A stretch of 64,000 bases of DNA from Kocuria palustris (GCF_016907795.1 NZ_JAFBCR010000001.1:620001-684000); one strand, 5' to 3'. Counted from the first letter of the stretch, positions 45,470 to 57,919 are shown. Numbers and translations are program-made. Notes: generated by a model not told the origin, from the letters alone.

Positions 45470-48070
45470 TCAGCCGCGCAGGACGGCGCCGTGTCTCGAC
45501 GCGGCGAGTTCGACCGCCGCCGTGCGAGCCTCGGAGGCCTCTTCGGCCGTCAGCGTGCGATCGGGCGCCCGGAACCGCATGGCCAGGGCCACCGACTTCT
45601 TCCCGGTCTCGATGTGCTCGCCCTGGTAGACGTCGAAGACGCGGACGTCCTCGACGAGCTCGCCCGCGCCCTCGCGGATCGTGACCATCAGCTCGGCAGC
45701 CGGCACAGCGGCATCCACCACGAGCGCGACGTCCTGCGTGGCCGGGGTCTGGACGCTCAACGGCTCGGCGGCGATCGCGCCGTCGCGGGCGGCCAGGATC
45801 GCCGACAGCTCCAGCTCCATGGCGCTCGTGCGCTCGGGCAGGCCCTGCTGAGCGACCAGCTGCGGGTGCAGCTCGCCGGCTGTGCCCACGAGGTCCCCGG
45901 AGGGAAGGCGCAGCACCGCCGTGCGCCCAGGGTGGAAGGCCTGATGGCGGCCCTGCTCCACGCTCAGGCGCACGCCCAGGACGTCGCCGACCAGACGCGC
46001 GATCTCGAGGGCGTCCCGCCAGCCCAGCGCTCGCGGGTCGGACCCCGGGGCCGCCGGGGCGTCGTCGCCGGCGAAGACGGCTGCGATATGCAGGGGCTGC
46101 TCCGGGATCCCGCCTCGCAGATCGGCCAGGACCTGCTCGGACGGGCGCTGACCGACCGGAGGGATGGATCCGGTGCCCAGCTGGGCGCCGGGGCGGAAGA
46201 CGAGTCCCGACTCGAAGAGCTGCAGATCGCGGAACCCGCGCGAGCGGTTGCGATGCAGGATCTCCAGCAGGCCGGGGATCAGCGAAGCGCGCAGCACGCC
46301 GCGGGACTCGGCGATGGGATTGGCCAGGCGCACCGAGTCGACCTCGGTCCCGGGCTCGGGCGAGGCCCACAGCTGGTTGTCGGCCGGCGTGGTGAACGGG
46401 TAGGCGAGCACCTCGGTCAGGCCGGCGGCGGCCAGGGCGCTCAGCACGCGCCGGCGACCGGCCTGCTCGGCGCTCAGACCCCGTCCCGGAGGCGCGACGG
46501 GAAGCCGCGACGGGATCTTGTCGTAGCCGTCCAGGCGCGCGATCTCCTCCGCCAGGTCCTCGGGCTCGCGCAGATCGGGCCGCCACGACGGGGGCGTGAC
46601 CAGCCAGCCGTCCTGCCCGGCGGCGCTGGGCTCCTCCTCGACCTCGACGGCCGGGCTCAGCGTCTCGAGCGTGCAGCCGATCTCGGTGAGCAGGGACTCC
46701 ACGCGCTCTGCCGAGTAGTCCACGCCCACGCGCCGGGCGGGATAGTCCGCGTCCAGGCGGATGGTGACGGGCGCCTCCGCCTCCTCGACGCGGACGTCGC
46801 CGACCTCGGGTCCGGCGGTGCCGCCGGCGAGCTCGACGAGCAGCTGGACGGCGCGCTCGGCGGCGGCGGCCTGCAGCTGCGGGTCCACGCCGCGCTCGAA
46901 GCGCCGGGAGGCCTCGGAGGACAGGCGGTGGCGGCGCGCGGTGCGCGCGACCGACACGGGATCGAAGTGCGCAGCCTCGACCAGGACGTCGGTCGTGGAA
47001 TCGCCGACCTCGGCGAACTCGCCGCCCATGGTCCCGGCCAGCCCGATGGGGCCGGTGGCGTCGGTGATCAGCAGGTCCTCGGGATCCAGCGCGCGCTGCT
47101 TGCCGTCCAGCGTGGTCAGCTGCTCGCCCTGACGGGCGCGGCGCACGGTGATCTGCTCGGCGACCCGGGACAGGTCGTAGAAGTGCAGCGGCTGGCCGAG
47201 TTCGAGCATCACGTAGTTCGAGATGTCCACGGGCAGGCTGATCGAGCGCATGCCCGCCAGGCGCAGACGGGTCGACATCCACACCGGAGTGGGCCGGGAC
47301 GGGTCGATGCCGCGCACCACGCGGGTCGCGAAGCGCGTGCAGCCCTGCTCGCCGCGGATCGGCGCCTCGTCGGCCAGCACGACGGGGAACGCGTCTTCCG
47401 TCGGCGCGGGTGCAGCCTCGGACAGGGCGAGCGCCGGGTCCTCGAACGCAGCGCCGACGGCGTGGCAGTACTCGCGGGCCACACCGCGCATGGACAGGGC
47501 GTAGCCGCGGTCCGGGGTGACGTTGATGTCGGCGGCGGACTCGTCGAGCTGCAGCACCTCGCGCACATCCGTGCCCAGCTCGGGGTCCAGGCCGAGATCG
47601 CCGAGCACCAGGATGCCGTCGTGGTCCTCGCCGATGCCCAGCTCGCGCGCCGAGGCGATCATCCCCGCCGAGGTGTGGCCGTAGGTCTTGCGCGGGCTGA
47701 TCCGGAAGTCGCCGGGCAGCACGGCACCGGGCAGGGTCACGACGACCTTGTCGCCGACCTCGAAGTTGTGCGCGCCGCAGACGATGCCCTGCACGCCGGA
47801 GGGCTCGATGCCCTCGCCGGTCAGGGTCTGCTGCTGGCCCTCCGGGACCACGCGCACGGAGCACCAGTTCACCGTCTTGCCGTTGGAGTGCTCCTCGGGC
47901 TCGCGGGACAGGACCTGCCCCACGACGATGGGCCCGGTGAGCTCATCGCCGGGGCGGATGACCTCCTCCTCCTCGAAGCCGACGGAGACCATGGTCTCCA
48001 GCAGCTGCTCGGCGGTGGCTTCCTCGGGCAGCGGCGCGAACTCGCGCAGCCAGGACAGCGGAACCCGCAT
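45470..48070 (-). CDS. pheT: phenylalanyl-tRNA synthetase beta subunit
   Basis: An 866-residue subunit, slightly longer than usual. Domains in order: B1 and the tRNA-binding OB fold (about 40-150; VGQVLSREPEEHSNGKTVNWCSV), B3/B4 editing domain (about 210-390), B5 DNA-binding-like domain (about 410-500; RRVGVDYSAERVESLL), class-II-like core, and the C-terminal anticodon-binding FDX-ACB domain (PATQDVALVVDAAVPAAELM). It follows pheS after one base and forms the alpha2-beta2 enzyme with it. Confidence 0.97.
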   Translation of the reverse strand: MRVPLSWLREFAPLPEEATAEQLLETMVSVGFEEEEVIRPGDELTGPIVVGQVLSREPEEHSNGKTVNWCSVRVVPEGQQQTLTGEGIEPSGVQGIVCGAHNFEVGDKVVVTLPGAVLPGDFRISPRKTYGHTSAGMIASARELGIGEDHDGILVLGDLGLDPELGTDVREVLQLDESAADINVTPDRGYALSMRGVAREYCHAVGAAFEDPALALSEAAPAPTEDAFPVVLADEAPIRGEQGCTRFATRVVRGIDPSRPTPVWMSTRLRLAGMRSISLPVDISNYVMLELGQPLHFYDLSRVAEQITVRRARQGEQLTTLDGKQRALDPEDLLITDATGPIGLAGTMGGEFAEVGDSTTDVLVEAAHFDPVSVARTARRHRLSSEASRRFERGVDPQLQAAAAERAVQLLVELAGGTAGPEVGDVRVEEAEAPVTIRLDADYPARRVGVDYSAERVESLLTEIGCTLETLSPAVEVEEEPSAAGQDGWLVTPPSWRPDLREPEDLAEEIARLDGYDKIPSRLPVAPPGRGLSAEQAGRRRVLSALAAAGLTEVLAYPFTTPADNQLWASPEPGTEVDSVRLANPIAESRGVLRASLIPGLLEILHRNRSRGFRDLQLFESGLVFRPGAQLGTGSIPPVGQRPSEQVLADLRGGIPEQPLHIAAVFAGDDAPAAPGSDPRALGWRDALEIARLVGDVLGVRLSVEQGRHQAFHPGRTAVLRLPSGDLVGTAGELHPQLVAQQGLPERTSAMELELSAILAARDGAIAAEPLSVQTPATQDVALVVDAAVPAAELMVTIREGAGELVEDVRVFDVYQGEHIETGKKSVALAMRFRAPDRTLTAEEASEARTAAVELAASRHGAVLRG

Positions 48071-48071
48071 C

Positions 48072-50799
<2,728 letters not shown>

Positions 50800-50812
50800 G
50801 CTCGAAGCGGGA

Positions 50813-51202
50813 TCAGGCCGCGTCGGAGCGCGGAGCGGAAGTGTCCGCGGGCAGGTTCTTCTTGGCGATCTCGACGAGCGCGTTGAACGCGGGGGCGTCG
50901 TTGACGGCCAGCTCGGCCAGCATGCGGCGGTCGACCTCGACCTCAGCGGCCTTCAGGCCCTGGATGAAGCGGTTGTAGGTCAGGCCCTGAGCGCGAGCGG
51001 CGGCGTTGATGCGCTGGATCCACAGCCGGCGGAAGTCGCCCTTGCGGGTGCGGCGGTGATCGTAGTTGTAGGTGTACGAGTGGAGGACCTGCTCCTTGGC
51101 CTTGCGGTACAGGCGCGAGCGCTGTCCGCGGTAGCCGGAGGCCATCTCCAGGGTCGTACGACGCTTCTTGTGGGCGTTGAGCGCCCTCTTCACACGTGCC
51201 AC
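50813..51202 (-). CDS. rplT: 50S ribosomal protein L20
   Basis: A 129-residue ribosomal protein starting at GTG: (V)[18 protein letters not shown], then [18 protein letters not shown] and [17 protein letters not shown], the standard L20 pattern. It binds 23S rRNA early in assembly. In other bacteria L20 represses its own infC-rpmI-rplT operon through the leader; a structured leader exists here at 53028-53225. Confidence 0.97.
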   Translation of the reverse strand: MARVKRALNAHKKRRTTLEMASGYRGQRSRLYRKAKEQVLHSYTYNYDHRRTRKGDFRRLWIQRINAAARAQGLTYNRFIQGLKAAEVEVDRRMLAELAVNDAPAFNALVEIAKKNLPADTSAPRSDAA

Positions 51203-51315
51203 GTGTGTGCTCCTTCGGTGCGGGAGCGACTCGTCTCGGTCCTGGCCGGGGGTCGCTCGGTGTTCAGGGGTGCTGCGGCGAGACCGTCAGCGGATGTTCT
51301 GCGAGGTGCTTCGGC

Positions 51316-51510
51316 TCAGCGGCCGAGCATCTTCTTCACGACCTTGGCATCGCCCGGGGCCACGATCTTGTCGCCGGCGAGGCGGCGGGTCAGGCGCGAG
51401 GACTTGTGCTCGAGGTAGTGGCGGCGGTTGGCCTGCTGGCGCTTGACCTTGCCCGAACCCGTGATCTTGAAGCGCTTCTTGGCACCCGAGTGGGTCTTCA
51501 TCTTCGGCAT
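51316..51510 (-). CDS. rpmI: 50S ribosomal protein L35
   Basis: A 64-residue basic protein, [20 protein letters not shown] at the N terminus and KKMLGR at the C terminus, exactly L35. The upstream open frame with extra residues is not conserved, so the ATG at 51510 is used. It sits between infC and rplT. Confidence 0.97.
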   Translation of the reverse strand: MPKMKTHSGAKKRFKITGSGKVKRQQANRRHYLEHKSSRLTRRLAGDKIVAPGDAKVVKKMLGR

Positions 51511-51672
51511 GGTGGGCCGTCTCCTTGCTGTCGGTCTCACCGCTGTCGCGGTGCGCCGCCTCTGGGGCGGCCTGGTCTGGGTCATCGGCTGGGTGAGCCG
51601 ACGACTCCGCGGTCACCGACCTGGTCCCGTCCTGCGGAACCGGGTCGAAGCTTTCATGTCAGGGCAGCGGGG

Positions 51673-52929
51673 TCACTGCCCCGGCTTGGGTCCGCCCGGC
51701 TTGGGCGCTCCACCCGGCTTGGGTCCGCCGCCCGGCTTGGGCGCCGTTCCCGGCTTGGGTGCGGGCCTGGGCGTCGATCCGGGGGTCGGGGCGCCCGACG
51801 GGCGCGGTGCCGAGGGTCGGCCCGGGCCGCCGGCCGGACGGGGCGAACCGCCCTGCCCGGAGCCCTGCGAGCTCGAGGCCGGACGCGGGGTCCCGGAGGT
51901 CGAGCGCGGGGGCCTGGACGAATCCGAGCCGGTGCGCGGACCCGACGAGGACGGACGACCGCCGCTGGGGCGCGAGGCGCCACCGGAGTCCGGGCGGCCC
52001 GACGAGGGCCGACCCGAGCCGCCGGAGGGACGGCCGCCGCGATCGGATCCGCGATCCGAGCCGCCGCGATCGTTCGAGCGGGGCCCGCCCTGGCGACCGC
52101 GACCGCCGCCGCGGGGCTCGCGCTTGTCCTCCTTGGGCAGCACGACGGGCGGCTGATCCTCGGAGACCTTCAGCGGCGGGGCGCCCTCGGGCACCTCGAA
52201 CTTGGCCGAAGCCAGCGCGCGCAGCTCCTCGGGGATCGACTCCCCGATCGAGCTGCCGCCCACGGGCAGCGGGTTCTCGGCATCGCCGGTGGCCGGAGCG
52301 CCGGACTCACGAGCATCGCGCTCGCGATCGCGACGGGAGGACTTCACCTTCGAGGGAAGACGGCTCTCCTGATCGGACTCCGCCTCCTTGGCGCGGCGGG
52401 CAGCCGACTTGGCCTCGGACTTGGTCTTCAGCGGACCGAGGACCATGACCATGTTGCGGCCGTCCTGGCGCGGGCTGGACTCGACCTGGCCGAACTCCTC
52501 CAGGTCCTCGGCCAGCTTGCCGAGCAGGCGCACGCCCATCTCCGGACGCGACTGCTCGCGGCCGCGGAACTGGATCATGGCCTTGACCTTGTCGCCCTCG
52601 GTCAGGAAGCGCTTGGCGTGCCCGACCTTGGTCTCGTAGTCGTGGTCATCGATCTTCAGGCGGAACCGAACCTCCTTGAGGCTCGTGTTCGACTGGTTCT
52701 TGCGCGACTCGCGCGCCTTCACCGCCGCCTCGTACTTGTACTTGCCGAAGTCCATCAGCTTGGCGACGGGCGGCTTGGCGGTGGGGGCGACCTCAACCAG
52801 ATCCAAATCGGATTCACGGGCCAGTCGCATGGCGTCCTCGACGCGGACGATGCCGACCTGCTCGCCCGCCGGCCCGACAAGGCGGACCTCGGGGACGCGA
52901 ATCTTCTCATTGATGCGTGGATCGCTGAT
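51673..52929 (-). CDS. infC: translation initiation factor IF-3 with long disordered C-terminal tail, AUC start
   Basis: A 418-residue IF3, about twice the usual length. The IF3-N domain ([18 protein letters not shown]) and IF3-C domain ([32 protein letters not shown]) occupy residues 1-180. The remaining 235 or so residues have low-complexity Gly/Pro/Arg/Ser composition, with RGG-like ([14 protein letters not shown]) and [10 protein letters not shown] stretches. No ATG, GTG or TTG fits the start; AGGAG lies six bases before the ATC at 52929-52927, which gives the conserved ISDPRINE N terminus. Rare AUU or AUC starts on infC are known and let IF3 regulate its own synthesis. Confidence 0.92.
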   Translation of the reverse strand: MSDPRINEKIRVPEVRLVGPAGEQVGIVRVEDAMRLARESDLDLVEVAPTAKPPVAKLMDFGKYKYEAAVKARESRKNQSNTSLKEVRFRLKIDDHDYETKVGHAKRFLTEGDKVKAMIQFRGREQSRPEMGVRLLGKLAEDLEEFGQVESSPRQDGRNMVMVLGPLKTKSEAKSAARRAKEAESDQESRLPSKVKSSRRDRERDARESGAPATGDAENPLPVGGSSIGESIPEELRALASAKFEVPEGAPPLKVSEDQPPVVLPKEDKREPRGGGRGRQGGPRSNDRGGSDRGSDRGGRPSGGSGRPSSGRPDSGGASRPSGGRPSSSGPRTGSDSSRPPRSTSGTPRPASSSQGSGQGGSPRPAGGPGRPSAPRPSGAPTPGSTPRPAPKPGTAPKPGGGPKPGGAPKPGGPKPGQ

Positions 52930-53027
52930 GCTCTGCTCCTGAGATAGTCGTGCCGGTCTGATCCGGCGATCTGCGGCGACGGCCCCCGAACTGTGCTCGA
53001 GCTCCGCGCCCTGGTGCGGATGGCAAC

Positions 53028-53062
53028 GAAAAAGCCTCCGCTGCCCAGGGCAAGCGGAGGCC
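53028..53062 (-). terminator. intrinsic terminator (attenuator) in the infC leader
   Basis: On the minus strand GCCTCCGCT (53061-53053) pairs with AGCGGAGGC (53042-53034) and is followed by TTTTT (53033-53029). It lies about 100 bases before the infC start and well downstream of the promoter, so it can stop transcription before the operon. Confidence 0.8.
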
Positions 53063-53208
53063 GAGGCATCCGGATCGGCAACCACCGACCCCCCGCACGA
53101 ACGGGGACGCCGTCAGCATCTCTGCTGGCACGGCGCGGACGCTGCTGCGTCGTCTTGACCCGGAGACCCTGTCGATCCTGAGATCGCGGTCAGCGCGGGT
53201 GGGAGTCA

Positions 53209-53237
53209 CCTCCGCTTGCACACTGCCGAACATCATA
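53209..53237 (-). promoter_or_regulatory. infC operon promoter candidate and antiterminator strand
   Basis: A -10-like TATGAT lies at 53237-53232; no clear -35 is seen. Shortly after the expected transcript start, GCAAGCGGAGG (53219-53209) is perfectly complementary over 11 bases to CCTCCGCTTGC (53060-53050), which contains the 5' arm of the terminator. The two pairings are mutually exclusive. Confidence 0.6.
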
Positions 53238-53560
53238 CACGAAAGCTTCTCCCCGGGACAGGATGACGCTGCGGCGGGCAGGATCCGGCCACGCGCGACA
53301 TCCGGTGCCGAGGAATCGACGGATCGCCCAGGACGCCGATGCGTACACCGACCCTGCCTCGGCGCACACCCCGGCCGCATGACCGGTGCTGCTGCAACAG
53401 CGAGCCGACACCGCAGCCTCCACGCTGCCCCGAGGTCCGCCTCGACGGCCTCGGAAGCGTGACGTCGATCCAGCCGAACCCATCGAGTGGCCCGCTGAAG
53501 TGCGTCTGAGATCGTGGGCGACTCGAGTGGCCTCGCAGCGTGCGCACGGAGGCCGACGAG

Positions 53561-53770
53561 CACACCACGAGGCCCCTCGATGGGGACGGGAACACCACGA
53601 GGCCCCTCGACGGGTCCATGTACATCCCAAGCCCGCTCGTCGGGACAGGACCACCGTCAAGCCAGTCGTCGGAATGGATGCACCGCGAGACCACGCGATC
53701 GGACGGGGATCGCCACGAAGCCACTCATCGGGACGGCGCGCACTGCCAGACCACTCGCGACCGGGACCAC
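53561..53770. repeat. seven diverged tandem repeats of 30 bp
   Basis: Unit anchors fall at exact 30-bp steps: CACCACGAGGCCCCTCGATG at 53563, the same with a near-identical continuation at 53593, then diverged units near 53623, 53652, 53681, 53711 and 53741. A common core is CACGAGnCCnCTCGncGGGG. The first two units are the most alike. Spacing breaks after about 53770. Confidence 0.7.
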
Positions 53771-53868
53771 AGAACTCCTCGCCGGGGCATGGAGCATCAC
53801 GAGGCGGCTCGAGGACGGCGTCGAGGATGCGGGCGTCCCGTGAGGGGCCGATTGCTCACCCCACCTCG

Positions 53869-53928
53869 ATCCAGTGGCCGAGTCGTCACCGGTTCAGCGC
53901 GGAAGCAGTGACGATCCGGCCAGTCGAT
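53869..53928. repeat. 60-nt interrupted palindrome
   Basis: 53869-53889 pairs with 53908-53928 at 17 of 21 positions around an 18-base loop; the inner seven pairs TCGTCAC / GTGACGA are perfect. It has the size and CAGTGG/CCAGTC-type ends of the palindromes downstream of the rRNA operon but clearly different sequence. Confidence 0.6.
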
Positions 53929-54030
53929 GGCGGAACCGCTCGGACGGGGCTCGTGCGGGCAGGGGCAGGGGCCCGGGCCGGCTGAGCAAGCGTCGCCGAC
54001 GTGATCGCCCGCAGCACCTAGGCTGGGGCC

Positions 54031-54528
54031 ATGACTTCTCAGAGCACCTTCCGCTTCGACGGCGCCTCGGACGACGACGCCCGGGCCGCAGCGCAGCAGC
54101 CCGCCCAGGATTCCGCGCAGCCCGAGCATGCCGATCACGACCATGCCCAGGCGCCGCACGAGGGCAGCCCGCTGAGCCAGGAAGCCCTGGACGCCGTCAC
54201 CCAGCAGGTCCGCGACATCGCCGAGGTCCCCGCGATCGAGGTCATCACGACGTCTGCGGTGCACCTCATGTCCGCCGCCGCCGTGAAGTGCGGCCTGGCC
54301 GAGGGCCCGGATGCCGAGGCGCTCAAGGACCTCGACGAGGCCCGCAAGCTGATCACGGCGCTGGCCGGCTTCGTCACCGCCGCAGCGCCGGAGATCGGCT
54401 CGCAGCACGCGGGCCCGCTGCGCGACGGCCTGCGCACGCTGCAGCTGGCCTTCCGCGAGGCGTCGACCTACCCGGACAAGCCCGGTCAGGGCCCCGGCGA
54501 GAAGTTCACGGGCCCCGTCTTCTCCTGA
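54031..54528 (+). CDS. DUF1844-domain protein
   Basis: A 165-residue cytoplasmic protein. After a disordered Gln/Asp/His-rich N terminus (1-45), the DUF1844 domain follows: VITTSAVHLMSAAAVKCGLAEG, then DLDEARKLITALAGFVTAAAPEIG and LRTLQLAFREAS. Function is unknown. Genes of this type usually sit beside infC in actinobacteria. It is convergent with the SseB-like gene. Confidence 0.85.
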   Translation: MTSQSTFRFDGASDDDARAAAQQPAQDSAQPEHADHDHAQAPHEGSPLSQEALDAVTQQVRDIAEVPAIEVITTSAVHLMSAAAVKCGLAEGPDAEALKDLDEARKLITALAGFVTAAAPEIGSQHAGPLRDGLRTLQLAFREASTYPDKPGQGPGEKFTGPVFS

Positions 54529-54546
54529 GCTGACCCGCCGGCTTCC

Positions 54547-55440
54547 TCAGATCTCGAGCGCCTCCAGGGCCACCTCGAGGCTGTCGACCTCCTCGGCCAC
54601 CACGGTGTGCCGGGCGAGCCTGTCCTGGAAGGCCCGGACCAGACCGTCGAGCTGCCCCTGGTCCAGTCCCGGCAGCAGCTCGAGCACGGCGGTCAGCTCC
54701 GGGCCCTCGCCCCCGCCGGGCAGCGATGCTCCGCCGTCGAGCGGGGTGTCCGCGCCGCGGCCCCGCCGCACGTGGGCCCCGGCCACACCGGGCAGTCCCA
54801 GGGCGGCATCGAGCACGGCCCGGGAGACCTCCGGCGAGTCGTAGCTCGGCGTCCACTCGATCCCCTGGGCGATCGCCCACAGCGCCGGGCGGCGCACCAC
54901 GAAGGGCGCTTCCGAGCCGGGATTCAGCACGAGCATCTGGGCGCCGTCCTGGACGGCAGCCAGAGCGGCCCGCCGCGCATCGGCGGCCACCGGCCGCGCC
55001 TGGCGGTGCCACTGCGTGACCTCGACGTCCGAGCCGAAGACCGGCTGAACACTGCGACCGCTGCGAGAGGACAGCCGCACCAGCGCCATGTCCGCTTCCT
55101 TGTCGGCCACCAGCCCCTCGTCGGTGACGGTGCTGGCGGAGACCTCGGCGACCACCGGCACGAAGACCCGGGCGGCTGCGAGCGCGGCGACGACCTCCGC
55201 CTCATCGGCTTCTCCCCGCGAGCGCGCCGCCAGGGCCGACTCCAGCGCGGCGTCGACTGCGCCGCTGTCGCCCGGGAAGAGATGACCGTGACCGTGCTCC
55301 AGGTCGCGGCCCTGCCACGGCTGTCCCCCGGTGTCGGTCTGCCCGCCTGCCGAGCGCAGCTGCGCCTGGATGTGCGAGGGAAGCTCGCGCGCGGGCCCTC
55401 GCGGAGTCTGAGGGTCGTCGTTCGGCCGAGCACTGCTCAC
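54547..55440 (-). CDS. SseB-family protein
   Basis: A 297-residue soluble protein. Residues 70-210 resemble the SseB N-terminal domain (LAAARVFVPVVAEV, ADMALVRLSSRSGRSVQPVF, DGAQMLVLNPGSEAPFVVRR). The C-terminal part (ELTAVLELLPGLDQGQLDG) resembles the SseB C-terminal region. GTG at 55440 is the likely start (VSSARPNDD). It lies five bases downstream of hisA and is probably co-transcribed with the his genes. Cellular role unknown. Confidence 0.8.
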   Translation of the reverse strand: MSSARPNDDPQTPRGPARELPSHIQAQLRSAGGQTDTGGQPWQGRDLEHGHGHLFPGDSGAVDAALESALAARSRGEADEAEVVAALAAARVFVPVVAEVSASTVTDEGLVADKEADMALVRLSSRSGRSVQPVFGSDVEVTQWHRQARPVAADARRAALAAVQDGAQMLVLNPGSEAPFVVRRPALWAIAQGIEWTPSYDSPEVSRAVLDAALGLPGVAGAHVRRGRGADTPLDGGASLPGGGEGPELTAVLELLPGLDQGQLDGLVRAFQDRLARHTVVAEEVDSLEVALEALEI

Positions 55441-55444
55441 GGGC

Positions 55445-56212
55445 TCAGACCTCCGGGCGTCCCGCGACATCCAGGGCCTGCTCGAGCGTGAAGCGCCCGG
55501 CATAGAGGGCCTTGCCCATGATCGCGCCCTCCACACCCGAGCTGACCAGGCGGCGCAGCGCGGCGATGTCCTCGAGCGAAGCGATGCCGCCGGAGGCCAC
55601 GACGGGCTTGCCCGTGCGCTGCGCGACCTGCTGCAGCAGCTCGACATTCGGGCCCTTCAGCGTGCCGTCCTTGGTGACGTCGGTGACGACGTAGCGGGAG
55701 CAGCCGTCGGCCTCGAGGCGCTCGAGCACCTCCCACAGGTCCCCGCCCTCCTGGGTCCAGCCGCGGGCGGCCAGCGTGGTGCCGCGCACGTCCAGGCCCA
55801 CGGCGATGGCGTCTCCGTGCTCGGCGATGACCCGTCGGGTCCACTCGGGATCCTCGAGCGCGGCAGTGCCCAGATTGATCCGGGCCGGCTCGAGCGACAG
55901 CGCGCGCTCGAGGGAGGCGTCGTCGCGGATGCCTCCGGACATCTCGATCTTCAGCGACAGCGACCGGGCCACGCTCGTGAGGACGTCGATGTTGTCCCCG
56001 GTGCCGAATGCGGCATCCAGATCGACCAGGTGCAGCCACTCGGCCCCGGCGTCCTGCCAGGCCTGCGCGGCCTCCAGCGGATCGCCGTAGCCGGTCTCGG
56101 AACCGGACTCCCCCTGGACGAGGCGCACGGCCTGGCCGTCGCGGACGTCCACCGCGGGCAGCAGCTCGAGGCGCGGGCCGGTCTGCTCGGCATGGTTCGT
56201 GTTCTCGGTCAT
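55445..56212 (-). CDS. hisA: phosphoribosyl isomerase (HisA, probably bifunctional PriA)
   Basis: A 255-residue TIM-barrel isomerase for the fourth histidine step. [19 protein letters not shown] carries the N-terminal catalytic Asp; [16 protein letters not shown] carries the C-terminal one. [17 protein letters not shown] and [13 protein letters not shown] are the two phosphate-binding half-barrel motifs. In many actinobacteria this enzyme (PriA) also does the TrpF reaction, which sequence alone does not prove here. Confidence 0.92.
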   Translation of the reverse strand: MTENTNHAEQTGPRLELLPAVDVRDGQAVRLVQGESGSETGYGDPLEAAQAWQDAGAEWLHLVDLDAAFGTGDNIDVLTSVARSLSLKIEMSGGIRDDASLERALSLEPARINLGTAALEDPEWTRRVIAEHGDAIAVGLDVRGTTLAARGWTQEGGDLWEVLERLEADGCSRYVVTDVTKDGTLKGPNVELLQQVAQRTGKPVVASGGIASLEDIAALRRLVSSGVEGAIMGKALYAGRFTLEQALDVAGRPEV

Positions 56213-56252
56213 TGCTCTCCTCGATCGAATGCGGATGTCTCGGGGGGGGCGC

Positions 56253-56420
56253 TCAGCCGCGGCTGCCTGTGTACCAGGCGAAGGCGCCGTAGATGATCAG
56301 GGCGGCGGCGATGACCCCCATGATCACGACGGTGTAGCGCGGGAAGCCCTGCTTGTGGAACGAGTAGGTGCCTCCGGCCATGAAGGCTCCCAGCGCCATG
56401 ACGATGACGGCCCAGCTCAT
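56253..56420 (-). CDS. small two-helix membrane protein
   Basis: A 55-residue protein with two hydrophobic segments ([19 protein letters not shown] and [21 protein letters not shown]). The ATG at 56420 overlaps the hisH stop (ATGA). A comparable small membrane gene often sits between hisH and hisA in Micrococcales. Function unknown. Confidence 0.75.
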   Translation of the reverse strand: MSWAVIVMALGAFMAGGTYSFHKQGFPRYTVVIMGVIAAALIIYGAFAWYTGSRG

Positions 56421-57220
56421 GCGTCGCTCTCCTCCTGACCAGCGGTCTGCGCGTCCCGCGCGGCGAGGGCCGCGTCCAGTCGGCCCGTGCGCGGCAGCGT
56501 CTCGAGCCAGTTGCGCAGCAGCTGGAGTCCCGCCTGGCCCGACTTCTCCGGGTGGAACTGCGTGGCGGACAGCGCCCCGTTCTCCACGGCGGCGATGAAG
56601 GGGCTTCCGTGGCGCGACCAGGTGACCTGCGGCGGGAGCATGTGCTCGCTGTTCTGCTCGAACTCCCACTTCAGCACGCCGAAGGAGTGCACGAAGTAGA
56701 AGCGCTCCTGCTCGATGCCGCGGAAGAGCACGCTGGACGCGGGCGGCTCGACCGTGTTCCAGCCCATGTGCGGGACGATCGGGGCGTCCAGCCGCTCGAC
56801 CGTGCCCGGCCACTGGCCCAGGCCCTCGGTCTCCGTGCCGTGCTCCACGCCGCGCTCGAACAGGACCTGCAGCCCGACGCAGATGCCCAGGACCGAGCGC
56901 CCGCCCATGAGCCGGCGCTCGATCAGACGCACCGCGCCGATCTTGCGCAGGCCCTCGGCCACCGCCTCGTAGGCGCCCACTCCGGGAACCAGCAGGCCGT
57001 CGGCGCCGGAGACCAGCTCCGGATCGCTCGTGAGCAGGACGCGGGCACCGGCCTCCTCGAGCGCGCGGACGGCCGAGCGGACGTTGCCGGCACCATAGTC
57101 GAGCACGACCACGGACGGCGCCGACGAGGCCGGCTCCTGCGGCAGCAGCTCCCCCACCGTGTGCGGCGCGGGGATCGTGCGGCCCTTGTCGTCGACCGCG
57201 TCCTCCGGGCGGCGGATCAC
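56417..57220 (-). CDS. hisH: imidazole glycerol phosphate synthase, glutamine amidotransferase subunit
   Basis: A 267-residue class-I glutaminase. The nucleophile is in [12 protein letters not shown] and the His/Glu pair in TQFHPEKSG. The GTG at 57220 overlaps the hisB stop. The first 37 residues precede the usual [10 protein letters not shown] start and look disordered, so a later start is possible, but the overlap favours this one. HisF is not in this window. Confidence 0.94.
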   Translation of the reverse strand: MIRRPEDAVDDKGRTIPAPHTVGELLPQEPASSAPSVVVLDYGAGNVRSAVRALEEAGARVLLTSDPELVSGADGLLVPGVGAYEAVAEGLRKIGAVRLIERRLMGGRSVLGICVGLQVLFERGVEHGTETEGLGQWPGTVERLDAPIVPHMGWNTVEPPASSVLFRGIEQERFYFVHSFGVLKWEFEQNSEHMLPPQVTWSRHGSPFIAAVENGALSATQFHPEKSGQAGLQLLRNWLETLPRTGRLDAALAARDAQTAGQEESDA

Positions 57221-57849
57221 AGCGCGCCCTTGGTCGAGGGGATGCCGGTGACGCGCGGGTCCGGCTCGACGGCGGCGCGCAGCGCACGGGCCAGTGCCTT
57301 GAACTGGGCCTCGACGATGTGATGCGGATCCCGCCCGCGCACCAGCTCCATGTGCAGGCAGATCCCGGCGTGATGAGTCAGCGACTCGAAGACGTGCTGG
57401 GTCATGGAGCCGGTGAAGTGCCCGCCGATCAAGTGGTACTGCTGGCCCTCGGGCTCGCCGACGTGCACGCAGTACGGGCGCCCGGAGACGTCGACGACCG
57501 CGTGGGCCAGCGCCTCGTCCAGCGGCACGGAGGCCTCGCCGAAGCGGGCGATCCCGCGCTTGTCGCCGAGGGCGGTGCGCAGGCACTCGCCGATCACGAT
57601 CGCGGTGTCCTCCACGACGTGGTGGACGTCGATGTGGGTGTCGCCGGTGGCCTGGACCGTCAGGTCGATCAGCGAGTGCTTGGACAGCGCCGTGAGCATG
57701 TGGTCGTAGAACGGCACGCTGGTCGAGATGGAGTGCTGGCCGGTGCCGTCCAGGTTCAGCTCGACGCGGATGCTGGATTCCGACGTCACGCGCTCGAGCG
57801 AGGCGGTGCGTGCGCCGTCGCTCGCTGCGGTGGTGGGCTGATCGCTCAT
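57217..57849 (-). CDS. hisB: imidazoleglycerol-phosphate dehydratase
   Basis: A 210-residue monofunctional enzyme (no phosphatase domain). Metal-binding signatures are [32 protein letters not shown] and [26 protein letters not shown]. The order hisC-hisB-hisH-hisA on the minus strand is typical. Confidence 0.96.
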   Translation of the reverse strand: MSDQPTTAASDGARTASLERVTSESSIRVELNLDGTGQHSISTSVPFYDHMLTALSKHSLIDLTVQATGDTHIDVHHVVEDTAIVIGECLRTALGDKRGIARFGEASVPLDEALAHAVVDVSGRPYCVHVGEPEGQQYHLIGGHFTGSMTQHVFESLTHHAGICLHMELVRGRDPHHIVEAQFKALARALRAAVEPDPRVTGIPSTKGAL

Positions 57850-57919
57850 GATGGGGCCTCCTGCGGCGGGATGGGATTCTGTGCCGGGCCGACGTGCGAG
57901 GGCGTCAGCGGCGGGCGGT

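Larger units (their letters stand above)
53238..54030. other. gene-free, repeat-rich interval between the infC leader and the DUF1844 gene
   Basis: No convincing gene. Open frames here exist on both strands but have no family resemblance and cross the repeats. It contains CGAGTGG motifs at 53484 and 53524, a run of diverged 30-bp units and an interrupted dyad near 53.9 kb. Confidence 0.6.

Noticed and set aside
53561-53770. Possible CRISPR-like or coding repeat region
   Set aside because: The 30-bp units are contiguous with no spacers and diverge steadily. Translations on either strand give 10-residue repeats with no start signal or known protein pattern.
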